A stretch of 64,000 nt of DNA from Clostridium grantii DSM 8605 (GTDB lineage Bacteria > Bacillota > Clostridia > Clostridiales > Clostridiaceae): assembly GCF_900129965.1 (NCBI RefSeq), contig NZ_FQXM01000023.1, positions 6,188 to 70,187 of the forward strand, written 5' to 3'. Both the position numbers and the translations under genes were made by a program. The notes below the pieces were generated by a model that did not search any database, was not told the DNA's origin, and saw only the letters and a list, made by a program, of their open reading frames with translations. Shown piece by piece: positions 1-7,720 of this stretch (position 1 is its first letter; each line of letters opens with the position of its first letter).

Positions 1-1
1 A

Positions 2-1603
2 GAAGAGAATAATATAAGTATGAATTTATTACCTAAAAATACTATTTTAATAAATGAAAAAATTTCTTTTTACGAAAATAATAAAAAAATAGTGAATAGA
101 ATAATAGCTTTGTTTATATTTTTATCCCTACTAATAATATACTTAATGACTAATATACATATTAGAAAAAAACATGAAAAAGAGTTACTTAATAAAAATG
201 AGGAATTAAATGATACTTTTCAAGAATTGGCAATATCACAAAATGAGCTAAAACGTCAATATTCAAAGATTCACAAATATGCTTATTATGATAATTTGAC
301 AGGTCTTACTAATAGAACTAGTTTGAAAATTAAATTAAGAAATCTAACTCAGATTAAAACAGATTATTTGAAACAATTTGCAGTGATATTTTTAGATTTG
401 GATAATTTTAAGTTTGTTAATGATTCTTATGGACATTCTATAGGAGATAAAGTTTTGAAAGAGATTGCCAAGGAATTAATTAAGTTAGATTTGGGAAATT
501 CATCAATTTACAGGTTGGGTGGAGATGAATTTGTACTAATTTTAGAGGATTATCAAGATACTTTTGATTTGAATTATAAGACTGATAAATTAAGAAAAAC
601 ACTTGATAGAGCAATAGATATTGAAGGAAATAAGTATTTTATAACAGCTAGTATAGGGGTGGCTATATATCCGCAAAATGGGAAAAATTATTCCGAATTA
701 TTGAAAAATGCAGATGCGGCTATGTATAAGGCGAAGGAAAATGGGAAAAACTGTAGTGCTATCTATGATGAATCTATTAATGCTAAATTGAATAGAAACA
801 TGGAAATACGTAGTGAATTAGTAAATGCTTTCACTTACAAAGAGTTTTTTCTTAATTTTCAACCTCAAATTGACATAGAATCCGGAAGAGTTTATGGATT
901 CGAGGCCTTAATTAGATGGATTAACCCAAAATTGGGTTTTGTATCTCCGGGTGAATTTATTGAAGTGGCTGAAGAAATGGGAAGGATAGTTCAAATAGGT
1001 AATTGGGTTTTAAAAGAATCCTGTATTTTCTGTAAAAAGATTAATGAAAAATATGAGAACAAGTTGATTATTTCAGTGAATGTTTCTGCAGTTCAATTGA
1101 TGCAGAAAGATTTTCTTGAAAATATAAAGAATATACTTGAAAAAACTGAAGTGGATCCTAAGCTTGTAGCTATTGAAATCACAGAAACAGCAGTCTTGAA
1201 AAATTTTGATTTAAATAGAGCTAAACTTGAACAAATAAAATCTATGGGAATAAAAGTTTCCTTAGACGATTTTGGGAAAGGATATTCTTCTCTTTATTAT
1301 CTTAGAAACTTACCTATTGACACATTGAAAATAGATAAATCATTTATAGATGATATAATAACAAATGATAATGAAAGCACTATTAAAGATTTAACTGAAT
1401 CTATTATTTTAATTGCACATAAGGTGGGGTTAAAGGTAATAGCAGAAGGTGTTGAGATGCCAATGCAGTTAATGAAATTAAAGGAGTATAAATGTGATTT
1501 TATGCAAGGATATTATGTAAGCAAACCTATAGAAGAAAAATTGGTGTGCGAATTCTTGAAAAAATTTGAAGAAAATAAAGGAGAATACAAAATATGGAAT
1601 TAA
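2..1603 (+). CDS. GGDEF-EAL cyclic-di-GMP protein, 5' end outside the window
   Basis: Membrane-bound c-di-GMP turnover protein. The frame is open to the left edge and the ATG at base 20 has no clear Shine-Dalgarno, so the N-terminus, probably an extracytoplasmic sensor, lies outside. Counting from that ATG there is one membrane helix (about 27-44), a coiled linker (50-85), a GGDEF domain with intact GGDEF at 167-171, and an EAL domain (about 265-520) with EAL at 295-297 followed by ITET, DDFGKGYSSL, LKIDKSFI and EGVE. Both active sites look complete. The RxxD inhibitory site expected five residues before GGDEF is absent. Which activity dominates cannot be told from sequence. The stop overlaps the start of the next small gene. 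Confidence 0.93.
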   Translation, partial: EENNISMNLLPKNTILINEKISFYENNKKIVNRIIALFIFLSLLIIYLMTNIHIRKKHEKELLNKNEELNDTFQELAISQNELKRQYSKIHKYAYYDNLTGLTNRTSLKIKLRNLTQIKTDYLKQFAVIFLDLDNFKFVNDSYGHSIGDKVLKEIAKELIKLDLGNSSIYRLGGDEFVLILEDYQDTFDLNYKTDKLRKTLDRAIDIEGNKYFITASIGVAIYPQNGKNYSELLKNADAAMYKAKENGKNCSAIYDESINAKLNRNMEIRSELVNAFTYKEFFLNFQPQIDIESGRVYGFEALIRWINPKLGFVSPGEFIEVAEEMGRIVQIGNWVLKESCIFCKKINEKYENKLIISVNVSAVQLMQKDFLENIKNILEKTEVDPKLVAIEITETAVLKNFDLNRAKLEQIKSMGIKVSLDDFGKGYSSLYYLRNLPIDTLKIDKSFIDDIITNDNESTIKDLTESIILIAHKVGLKVIAEGVEMPMQLMKLKEYKCDFMQGYYVSKPIEEKLVCEFLKKFEENKGEYKIWN

Positions 1604-1776
1604 AGGTATTTATGAAAAACATTGAAGAGCCAATAATTTTTAGCGGTGATAGAATAGATGTTTTAGAGTATGAAAGGCAAGGAATTTTATATCAACAAAT
1701 TAGATGTTTTAAAAAAGGATTTAGTAAAAGTGAATATATAGAAAAAGAAGGAATTAAAAGAATCGAAAAAAATTAA
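1594..1776 (+). CDS. small uncharacterised protein coupled to the GGDEF-EAL gene
   Basis: Sixty-residue soluble protein whose ATG lies inside the last codons of the GGDEF-EAL gene, with a purine-rich site (aaaggag) just upstream, suggesting translational coupling. Charged, with a C-terminal run of Lys, Glu and Ile. I recognise no family. The overlap makes it plausible as a partner or small regulator of the c-di-GMP enzyme, but that is inference. Confidence 0.6.
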   Translation: MELKVFMKNIEEPIIFSGDRIDVLEYERQGILYQQIRCFKKGFSKSEYIEKEGIKRIEKN

Positions 1777-1910
1777 AACCTGATTAAAATAAATTGATTT
1801 GTATTTATTATCGAACTATATACAAAAAAATATAAAAAATTATACATATTATACAAAAGTAGTAGTATAATAGTAAATGTAAAGAAGTTTATTTAATGGG
1901 GGGTAATTTT

Positions 1911-2159
1911 ATGTACTGCACAATGATACATGAGAACATTACAGATTCAGTAAAAGAAATCTGCAAAGAAAAAAACATAAAAACTTTAAAGAAAATTCAC
2001 ATCACAATTAATCCAAGCTGTAGTTTTACAAAGGAGTCTATCAAAGAAGAATTAAAATATAATTTGCCACATATTAACTTTGATAGAATGCAAATAATTT
2101 TAGATAGTTCTAAAAATATGGACAAACAAGCAGTGATAAATAGTGTGGATGGGTATTAA
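1911..2159 (+). CDS. small uncharacterised protein
   Basis: An 82-residue protein. An earlier in-frame ATG at 1896 overlaps the GGGGGG ribosome site (1898-1903), so the ATG at 1911, seven bases after it, is the better start. The N-terminal half (MIHENITDSVKEIC, then KIHITINP) faintly recalls the fold of HypA-like proteins, but the zinc cysteines of HypA are missing, so no function is assigned. A TATAAT at 1866-1871 could be its -10. The gene stands alone and ends before a hairpin at 2218. Confidence 0.6.
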   Translation: MYCTMIHENITDSVKEICKEKNIKTLKKIHITINPSCSFTKESIKEELKYNLPHINFDRMQIILDSSKNMDKQAVINSVDGY

Positions 2160-2217
2160 GTTTTATCAAAGATGAAACTAAAAGAGATGGTGTAAATTGA
2201 AATTTTATTTAATACTT

Positions 2218-2245
2218 AAAGGATAGCTTAGGCTATCCTTTATTT
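2218..2245 (+). terminator. hairpin terminator
   Basis: Perfect 10-bp stem (AAAGGATAGC at 2218-2227 with GCTATCCTTT at 2232-2241) and a 4-base loop. The following T-tract is weak. Confidence 0.65.
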
Positions 2246-2363
2246 ATGTGGTAACAAGATAAAAATAAATATTTGATATTTTATAATAATTAGTAGTATA
2301 ATAAATTAATAGTTGAGCTGGGATACTATAATTAAGGTAATATTGCTGAAAGGATGAGATTTT

Positions 2364-2786
2364 ATGAGTTTTAAAAAAGTTAATGAGCTAGATGATACTT
2401 CAGTTGAAGGCAAAAAATCTATTCTAGTATATGGATTCAATGAAGAAGAATTGATAAAGGTTAAAAAATTCACTGGTGAAATGAAAATTGAAGAAATAAT
2501 TTATGTAGATAAAAACATGGTGCAAAACACTTTAGGAGATTTAGCTCTTGGTAATGGAAAAGTATCAAATGTATTTAATAATCCAGTGATTATAGAAAAA
2601 GTAGTGGTATTTAGTAATTTATCAGATAAGAATATATACGATTATGTGAATGGATTTAAAAAAGAAATTGGGATTAGACCTATATTTGCATCAATAACAG
2701 TCCATTCAATAAAATGGAAATTTTACGATCTTATACAAGAATTAATTAAAGAAAAAGAAGAAATGAAAAAAATAAGTCCTAAATAG
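2364..2786 (+). CDS. DUF3783-type protein
   Basis: A 140-residue soluble protein with an AAGGATGAG ribosome site before the ATG. The N-terminal half reads as an alternating beta/alpha fold (SILVYGF, then EEIIYVDK). The C-terminal segment IFASITVHSIKWKFYDLIQEL matches the pattern I associate with DUF3783, an uncharacterised family found mostly in Firmicutes. No catalytic motif is visible. It is monocistronic: a terminator overlaps its last codons. Confidence 0.7.
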   Translation: MSFKKVNELDDTSVEGKKSILVYGFNEEELIKVKKFTGEMKIEEIIYVDKNMVQNTLGDLALGNGKVSNVFNNPVIIEKVVVFSNLSDKNIYDYVNGFKKEIGIRPIFASITVHSIKWKFYDLIQELIKEKEEMKKISPK

Positions 2787-2800
2787 ACTTATTTTTTTTT
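2771..2800 (+). terminator. rho-independent terminator overlapping the DUF3783 stop
   Basis: AATAAGTC (2771-2778) pairs with GACTTATT (2786-2793) and is followed by a long T-run. The 5' arm lies within the coding sequence. Confidence 0.85.
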
Positions 2801-2809
2801 CATTAACAC

Positions 2810-2838
2810 TTTACAAATTTAGCGCGCTAAAGTATAAT
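2810..2838 (+). promoter_or_regulatory. promoter with a palindromic operator in its spacer
   Basis: TTTACA (2810-2815), a 17-base spacer and TATAAT (2833-2838) form a near-consensus sigma-A promoter for the ABC transporter genes. The spacer contains a perfect 14-bp palindrome, TTTAGCGCGCTAAA (2818-2831), where a dimeric repressor would block RNA polymerase. Its GC core stands out from the AT-rich surroundings. Confidence 0.7.
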
Positions 2839-2900
2839 AAAGCAGAAGAAAAGAATATATTACAATTAAAACTAAGGAAATGAATTTAGGGGGAAGTATT

Positions 2901-3707
2901 ATGAAGAAAAAAATAGTTTTGGGTATTGCAATTGTATTATCAGTAGCAAGTATATTTACAGCATGTAGCAAAAGTGAAAATTCTGGAGAAGATGAGTCTT
3001 TGAAGTATGTTCAAGAAAAGAAAGAATTTATATTGGGATTAGACGATAGTTTTCCACCAATGGGATTTAAAGATGAAAGTGGAGAAATTGTTGGATTTGA
3101 TATAGATATGGCTAAAGAAGTTACAAGTAGAATGGGTGTTGAACTAAAATTACAGGCCATAGACTGGGATTCAAAGGTTTTAAGTTTAGATAAAAAAGAT
3201 ATAGATTGTATTTGGAATGGACTTACTATTACAGAAGAAAGAAAAGAAAATATTGAGTTTTCAAATGCTTATTTAGAAAATAGACAAGTAATTATAGTTT
3301 TAGCAGATTCAACTATTGATACTAAGGCAGATTTAAAAGACAAGGTAGTTAGTGTACAAGCTGGTAGTAGTGGTAAAGACGCTGTTTCAGGTGAAAGCGA
3401 TGTTTTGGATACATTTAAAGAATTAAGAGAATTTTCTAACTATACAGAAGCTTTGATGGATTTGAGTGCAGGAAGAACAGATGCTGTTGTAATTGATGAG
3501 ATAGTGGGAAGATATTACATGAGCAAAAAAGCTGGAGAGTACAAAGTTGCTTCTGAAGATTTTGGTGGAGAAGAGTATGGAATAGGATTTAGAAAAGGCG
3601 AGTTGCTTTTAGCAGAAGAAGTAAATAAAATATTACAAGAGATGAAAGAAGATGGGACTTCAGCGAAAATATCTGAAAAGTGGTTTGGAGAAGACATCGT
3701 TAAATAG
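2901..3707 (+). CDS. amino-acid ABC transporter substrate-binding lipoprotein
   Basis: Extracellular binding protein of the polar amino-acid type (SBP family 3). The start at 2901 follows the gggggaag ribosome site; an in-frame ATG at 2880 precedes that site and is unlikely. A lipoprotein signal is clear: MKKK, a hydrophobic stretch, then FTAC with Cys at about residue 22. The mature part has the family's early motif (LDDSFPPMGF), GFDIDMAKEV, and the WNGLTITEERK region that contacts ligand. Length, about 268 residues, is normal. The permease follows after 14 bases. Glutamine, cystine and other amino acids are possible ligands; which one cannot be read. Confidence 0.92.
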   Translation: MKKKIVLGIAIVLSVASIFTACSKSENSGEDESLKYVQEKKEFILGLDDSFPPMGFKDESGEIVGFDIDMAKEVTSRMGVELKLQAIDWDSKVLSLDKKDIDCIWNGLTITEERKENIEFSNAYLENRQVIIVLADSTIDTKADLKDKVVSVQAGSSGKDAVSGESDVLDTFKELREFSNYTEALMDLSAGRTDAVVIDEIVGRYYMSKKAGEYKVASEDFGGEEYGIGFRKGELLLAEEVNKILQEMKEDGTSAKISEKWFGEDIVK

Positions 3708-3721
3708 CAGGAGGAAAATTA

Positions 3722-4363
3722 GTGGCATATTTATTAAATATTACTTTATTTATATTAAAAGGTGCAGCTCTTTCACTTAAAATTTATGGAATTACAATAC
3801 TATTATCAATACCTTTAGGGGTAATATTTGCACTAGGTAAAACATCTAAAATAAAATGGATTACAAGCATTATTACCGCTTATACCACGGTTGTAAGAGG
3901 AACACCTTTATTGTTGCAATTATATTTCACTTACTACGGATTATCTGTTATAGGCATTAGTTTAAGTCAATTTACAGCAGCAGCAATTACGTTTATTTTA
4001 AACTATGCAGCTTATTTCACAGAAATTTTCCGTGGAGGATTGGAATCAATTGATAAAGGACAATATGAGGCTTCAAAGGCGCTAGGGATGGATTATAAAC
4101 AAACAATGACTAGAATAATTATCCCTCAAACTATAAGAAGAGTACTTCCATCTATGAGTAATGAAGCTATAAATTTGGTGAAAGATACAGCTTTGGTGAC
4201 GGTAATAGGTATGCCAGAAATTATGAAAGCTACTAAAGAAGTGGTTAATAGGGATTTCACTATTGTCCCATTTGTTGTGGCTGGAGCTATTTATTTAACA
4301 CTAACTTTCTTTATAGTAATAGTTTTTAGAAAGCTAGAGAAAAGATATTTGATAGAGGATTAA
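3722..4363 (+). CDS. amino-acid ABC transporter permease (HisM/GlnP type)
   Basis: Inner-membrane permease of 213 residues with a GTG start after an aggagg site. Five or so membrane segments, the VRGTPLLLQLYF motif near the N-terminus, and the EAA loop (EASKALGMDYKQTMTRIIIPQ) that docks the ATPase are present. It shares the promoter at 2810 with the lipoprotein gene. No ATP-binding subunit follows: a terminator and an unrelated DUF502 gene come next, so the ATPase must be supplied from elsewhere. Confidence 0.92.
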   Translation: MAYLLNITLFILKGAALSLKIYGITILLSIPLGVIFALGKTSKIKWITSIITAYTTVVRGTPLLLQLYFTYYGLSVIGISLSQFTAAAITFILNYAAYFTEIFRGGLESIDKGQYEASKALGMDYKQTMTRIIIPQTIRRVLPSMSNEAINLVKDTALVTVIGMPEIMKATKEVVNRDFTIVPFVVAGAIYLTLTFFIVIVFRKLEKRYLIED

Positions 4364-4376
4364 AAATATAGAAAAG

Positions 4377-4422
4377 AATAAACTTATAGCTGGGAAATTT
4401 CTAGTTATAGGTTTATTTTTTT
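4377..4422 (+). terminator. rho-independent terminator of the ABC pair
   Basis: A 15-bp stem with G-U pairs (AATAAAC at 4377 pairing with GTTTATT ending at 4417) followed by T-rich sequence. Confidence 0.8.
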
Positions 4423-4532
4423 AGATTAATTTAAAATTTTATTAGTAAATTAAATTATTATTATTTTCTATTTTTAGAGAAAATATGATATATTTATATT
4501 GATAATAATTATCTTGACGGAAGGTGACTTAA

Positions 4533-5132
4533 ATGAAAAAAGTAAAAAATTTGTTTTTATCAGGGCTTGCAGCAAGTGTACCTATAGCTATTACTTATTA
4601 TATTTTAAAAACAATATTTCTGTTTATAGATTCCTTTTCCAAAAAAATTATAATTTTTGTATTTGGAAAATACTATATTGGACTTGGTTTCCTACTGACA
4701 ATAGGAATTATTCTTTTGATAGGATTTGTTACTAGCAATGTAATAGGTAAGAAAATATTTGATTATTTTGAACGAGCAATAAATAAATTGCCTATAGTTA
4801 ACTCAATATATGCATCAATTAAAGAACTTAGTAAAACTTTTTCTTCATCATCAAACAATAGATTTTCAAAGGTTGTAATGGTTGATTTTCCTAAAGATGG
4901 TATAAAAAGCATGGGTTTTATTACTAATGACAATATTGCTATAAATGATGAAAAGAAAGTGGCAGTTTTTATACCAACAACACCTAATCCTACAAATGGA
5001 TTTTTGGTTTTTGTAGATATAGATTCTGTAGAGAAAGTTGATATAACGGTTGATGAAGCTATTAAAACTATAATATCAATGTCTACCTTAGCACCTGAAG
5101 AGTTTACATCAAAAGAAAATAAAATAAAATAG
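4533..5132 (+). CDS. DUF502 family membrane protein
   Basis: A 199-residue protein starting after GGAAGGTGA. Two membrane segments (about 10-32 and 48-70) are followed by a soluble domain. The segment INKLPIVNSIYASIKELSKTF, then VVMVDFPKDGIKSMGFIT, and the TPNPTNGFLVFV region are characteristic of the DUF502 family, which is widespread and of unknown function. The gene appears monocistronic. An overlapping frame at 4499-4735 is only a shadow of this gene. Confidence 0.85.
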   Translation: MKKVKNLFLSGLAASVPIAITYYILKTIFLFIDSFSKKIIIFVFGKYYIGLGFLLTIGIILLIGFVTSNVIGKKIFDYFERAINKLPIVNSIYASIKELSKTFSSSSNNRFSKVVMVDFPKDGIKSMGFITNDNIAINDEKKVAVFIPTTPNPTNGFLVFVDIDSVEKVDITVDEAIKTIISMSTLAPEEFTSKENKIK

Positions 5133-5193
5133 TATTTATATTAATAGTAGTGCATAAATTTAATTATAAAGAAATTTATATGGAGGTTTGTGT

Positions 5194-5643
5194 ATGGATT
5201 CAGATTACAATGAAGAGATGGAAATGAATGAAGATTTTGATAGTATGTATGAAATGATGCCTATGCCCATGATGCCTTTTTTTATGTCTAATATGAACAT
5301 GGGGGATATGGGAAAGGAAATGGACCCGTCAAGAATCAATGCTTATAATTTTCAAAATATGGCATTGAATCAAATGATGCCACAACAGATGGCAGGATAT
5401 AACATGCAAAGTGGTTTAGATGAAGATATTGCAGAAGATGAAGTTGTGGAACCTATGCGTAAGAAAAAAAAATATGATGATAAATATGATACACAAAGAC
5501 AAGTTAATATGGTTTTGAGAAGTATTAGGAGGTATAATCCTGGTGTATTTAGATATTTAAATATGTATGGGGTACCTTATGAGGCTTCAAATAAAATTGT
5601 TAGAAGAATCATTAGATTAACTCTGATGTATTCAGAATATTAA
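5194..5643 (+). CDS. Met-rich acidic protein with a basic C-terminal domain, unknown
   Basis: A 149-residue protein; the ATG at 5194 is preceded by tggagg, and a TTG at 5188 is too close to that site. Residues 1-70 are very rich in Met, Asp, Glu, Asn and Pro (MYEMMPMPMMPFFMS). A KKKKYDDKYD linker follows. The C-terminal 55 residues are basic and look folded (RSIRRYNPGVFRYLNMYGVPYE, then IVRRIIRLTLMYSEY). It recalls coat or surface proteins of spore formers, but I cannot name a family. It ends at a strong terminator and stands alone. Confidence 0.75.
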   Translation: MDSDYNEEMEMNEDFDSMYEMMPMPMMPFFMSNMNMGDMGKEMDPSRINAYNFQNMALNQMMPQQMAGYNMQSGLDEDIAEDEVVEPMRKKKKYDDKYDTQRQVNMVLRSIRRYNPGVFRYLNMYGVPYEASNKIVRRIIRLTLMYSEY

Positions 5644-5663
5644 TCATAATAATGATAAAAATC

Positions 5664-5697
5664 GGTAAGCTTATTTTAATAGGCTGCCTTTTTTTAT
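5664..5697 (+). terminator. rho-independent terminator
   Basis: Stem of 4 + 7 bp with one bulged A (GGTA-A-GCTTATT pairing with AATAGGCTGCC), followed by a T-run. Confidence 0.8.
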
Positions 5698-5732
5698 TAT
5701 TATGTTTTATGGAAAAGTTTACAAATGAGTAT

Positions 5733-5761
5733 TTGACAAAGTTTGTATATATATATATAAT
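5733..5761 (+). promoter_or_regulatory. consensus sigma-A promoter of the NlpC/P60 gene
   Basis: TTGACA (5733-5738), a 17-base spacer and TATAAT (5756-5761): a perfect match to consensus. Transcription would start near 5768, leaving a leader of about 113 bases. Confidence 0.8.
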
Positions 5762-5770
5762 AAATAATAT

Positions 5771-5847
5771 ACCATTATAAAGTGGTTGTTAAACAATAGT
5801 ATTGTAAAGTACTCTTGATAAGAGTTGGTTTTCATAACATTGTTATG
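5771..5847 (+). promoter_or_regulatory. leader with four tandem small hairpins
   Basis: Four consecutive short stem-loops fill the untranslated leader: ACCATT-ATAA-AGTGGT (5771-5786), ACAAT-AGT-ATTGT (5793-5805), ACTCTT-GAT-AAGAGT (5811-5825) and CATAAC-ATT-GTTATG (5833-5847). Start-to-start spacing is 18-22 bases and the stem sequences differ. It does not fit the c-di-AMP (ydaO) riboswitch, which often precedes wall hydrolases. It may stabilise the mRNA or bind a regulator. Confidence 0.55.
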
Positions 5848-5880
5848 TACAAGCTTTAAGTAACGTATGGGAGGAAAAAA

Positions 5881-6459
5881 ATGAATAAGTATTTTAGCAA
5901 GATGTTTATATCTTCAATTTTTATTATGGCTGTTACAATTTTTTTGGGTTTGGGATCTGATACTGCAAAAGCAGATATGTTAATGAATAAATCTAAGAGT
6001 ATGTCTATGTTGTCAACGACTCTTAATTCAGAAAGAGTTTTAATTGTCCCAGAGTCATTAGTTGAACGGACCATGATGTCTAGAGGAAAAACATTAGGAG
6101 CTAGCATTGTAGAATATGCTTATAATTTTCTTGGACGACCTTATGTTTGGGGTGCTTCAGGACCTAATTCATTTGATTGCTCAGGTCTTACAGCTTATGT
6201 TTATGGTAAGTTTGGGTATAACTTGGGACACTATACGGGATATCAATATGAAATGGGAACTTCTGTTTCAAAAGATAATCTACAAATGGGTGATTTAGTG
6301 TTTTTTAATACCTCGGGACCACATTCTCATGTAGGAATTTACATAGGAAATGGTAGTTTCATACATGCACCTTCAACTGGAGATGTGGTTAAAATAAGTA
6401 GTTTAAATGATTCGTACTATGGAGCTAAATTTTGTGGTGGCAGAAGGATTATTTATTAA
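5881..6459 (+). CDS. secreted NlpC/P60 cell-wall endopeptidase
   Basis: Exported peptidoglycan hydrolase of 192 residues. A signal peptide (about 1-31, ending GSDTAKA) is followed by a short linker and an NlpC/P60 domain. The catalytic Cys is in FDCSGL (near residue 100), the His in HSHVGIY and the third polar residue in FIHAPS. The PYVWGASGPN and QMGDLVFF segments are typical of the family. No SH3 or LysM wall-binding domain is present, so this is a minimal enzyme. RBS ggagg lies just upstream. It is monocistronic, driven by a consensus promoter with a structured leader. Confidence 0.93.
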   Translation: MNKYFSKMFISSIFIMAVTIFLGLGSDTAKADMLMNKSKSMSMLSTTLNSERVLIVPESLVERTMMSRGKTLGASIVEYAYNFLGRPYVWGASGPNSFDCSGLTAYVYGKFGYNLGHYTGYQYEMGTSVSKDNLQMGDLVFFNTSGPHSHVGIYIGNGSFIHAPSTGDVVKISSLNDSYYGAKFCGGRRIIY

Positions 6460-6487
6460 ATGATTATATAAACATTGTTGTGGAATT

Positions 6488-6514
6488 GCCTGAAAAATTC
6501 AGGCTTTTTTTTTT
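6488..6514 (+). terminator. rho-independent terminator of the NlpC/P60 gene
   Basis: GCCTGAA (6488-6494), AAA loop, TTCAGGC (6498-6504), then ten T residues. Confidence 0.9.
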
Positions 6515-6629
6515 ACTTTTATTCATAAAATTCACTTCACTTTAATAGTATTTATATATAGATAAATAGCTATGGTTTTAGTTAAAGTTTGATTATCTAG
6601 CTAAATTCTTGTTTGTGAGGAGTGATAAA

Positions 6630-7427
6630 ATGAAATACACAAGATATGATCTTAATAAAAGGAAAAATGATTTTTCAGGATTTTTATTAGGATTAGTTGG
6701 AGTAATAATTATTTCTACCCTTTTAGGAACTGTTTTATTTAAAATTTTTATGCCATCTATCAATACAGGAGGGGAAGTATCTTCCACTAGTGAAAATAAA
6801 ATAGAAGGTACCGAAAGTTCCGAAATTGATGAAAAAGGACAACCTGTTATTAAACCTATTGACGAAAGTAATAAAGATGCTGGCGACAATGCCTCAGATG
6901 ATTCAACAGCTACAGGTAAGTCGGATGGAATGTTTAAAATTTTGCAGTGCGGTGCTTTTGGAGACAATGCTAATGCCCTGAAGTTAAAGGAAGAATTAAA
7001 TGGATTTGGAGCAGCTTTTATTATAAGCGAAAATGAAATAAACAAAGTTGTGCTAGGAGTTTATAAAAAGGATACACTAGATGCAATAACAGTAAAATTG
7101 ACCAGTGCAAATATAGAATTTAGTACTCATAATATAAATTTTTCAAAGGAGAATAGTTGTGAAAATCAAATATCTTTGATTTTAGATGCTAATCTTAGTT
7201 TGATTAATGAAATTGAGCAAAATGGAGCCACAGCAATTAAAACAGAAAGTATGAAAACTTGGTTAAACTCTTTGGCTGAAATAAAGGAAACTGAAATTAA
7301 TTATAATAATTTAAATGAATTAAAAACTTATTGTGATAGTCTTCCAGAAGAGATAAAGAAAGAAGATATACAAACTTTAAAAGAATATTTATATAAGTAT
7401 ATTATAAAGGTAGAAAATTCAATATAA
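6630..7427 (+). CDS. single-pass membrane protein with SPOR-like domain
   Basis: A 265-residue protein; the ATG at 6630 follows gaggagtg, whereas a TTG at 6609 has no such site. A basic N-terminus and one membrane helix (about 18-40) are followed by an acidic, Ser/Thr-rich linker (45-100). Next is a region beginning KILQCGAFGDNANALKLKEEL, the usual opening of a SPOR domain, which binds denuded septal glycan. A C-terminal helical domain follows. Its place directly upstream of maf-radC-mre suits a role in division or wall synthesis. The SPOR call rests on the short motif only. Confidence 0.75.
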   Translation: MKYTRYDLNKRKNDFSGFLLGLVGVIIISTLLGTVLFKIFMPSINTGGEVSSTSENKIEGTESSEIDEKGQPVIKPIDESNKDAGDNASDDSTATGKSDGMFKILQCGAFGDNANALKLKEELNGFGAAFIISENEINKVVLGVYKKDTLDAITVKLTSANIEFSTHNINFSKENSCENQISLILDANLSLINEIEQNGATAIKTESMKTWLNSLAEIKETEINYNNLNELKTYCDSLPEEIKKEDIQTLKEYLYKYIIKVENSI

Positions 7428-7429
7428 GA

Positions 7430-7476
7430 CTTAATGAAAAGTGGTTACTTTGAAAAGTAACCACTTTTTCATTAAG
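7430..7476. terminator. long bidirectional hairpin terminator
   Basis: Near-perfect stem of 21 bp with one bulge: CTTAATGAAAAGTGG at the 5' side pairs with CCACTTTTTCATTAAG at the 3' side around a TGAA loop. Separates the SPOR-like gene from the maf operon. Confidence 0.85.
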
Positions 7477-7541
7477 AAGTAGATTAAAAACACATTATAA
7501 ATTAAAGTTATGAAATTTTTGAAAAAACTATATATAGCTAC

Positions 7542-7570
7542 TTGTTTAAGATTTTATTAAATGTTAAACT
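7542..7570 (+). promoter_or_regulatory. candidate promoter of the maf-radC-mre operon
   Basis: TTGTTT (7542-7547), 17 bases, TAAACT (7565-7570). Both hexamers are only moderate matches. About 145 bases of leader would precede maf, with no obvious structure. Confidence 0.35.
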
Positions 7571-7720
7571 ATACTAGAAAATAGATATACTTTCAAAGCA
7601 ATTTGTAGGAAATCATAATATTTATGAATTTAAAAGTTATTATAATTGGATTTTTATGAATATTATTACAAAATAGGTTTATACTTTGAAGGAGTACTAG
7701 TACTACCAAGGAGTGATATA

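Noticed and set aside
4499..4735. Alternative frame overlapping the DUF502 gene
   Set aside because: No ribosome site, odd composition, and the DUF502 frame fully explains the region.
5745..5761. TA-repeat tract as a slippage-driven phase switch of the promoter
   Set aside because: The tract is short and the promoter spacer is already at the ideal 17 bases; there is no evidence of length variation from one sequence.
5762..5880. c-di-AMP (ydaO) riboswitch before the NlpC/P60 gene
   Set aside because: Too short and too AT-rich, and none of the conserved ydaO segments are visible; described instead as a hairpin array.
6593..7045. Minus-strand frame opposite the SPOR-like gene
   Set aside because: Antisense shadow without ribosome site or recognisable protein.
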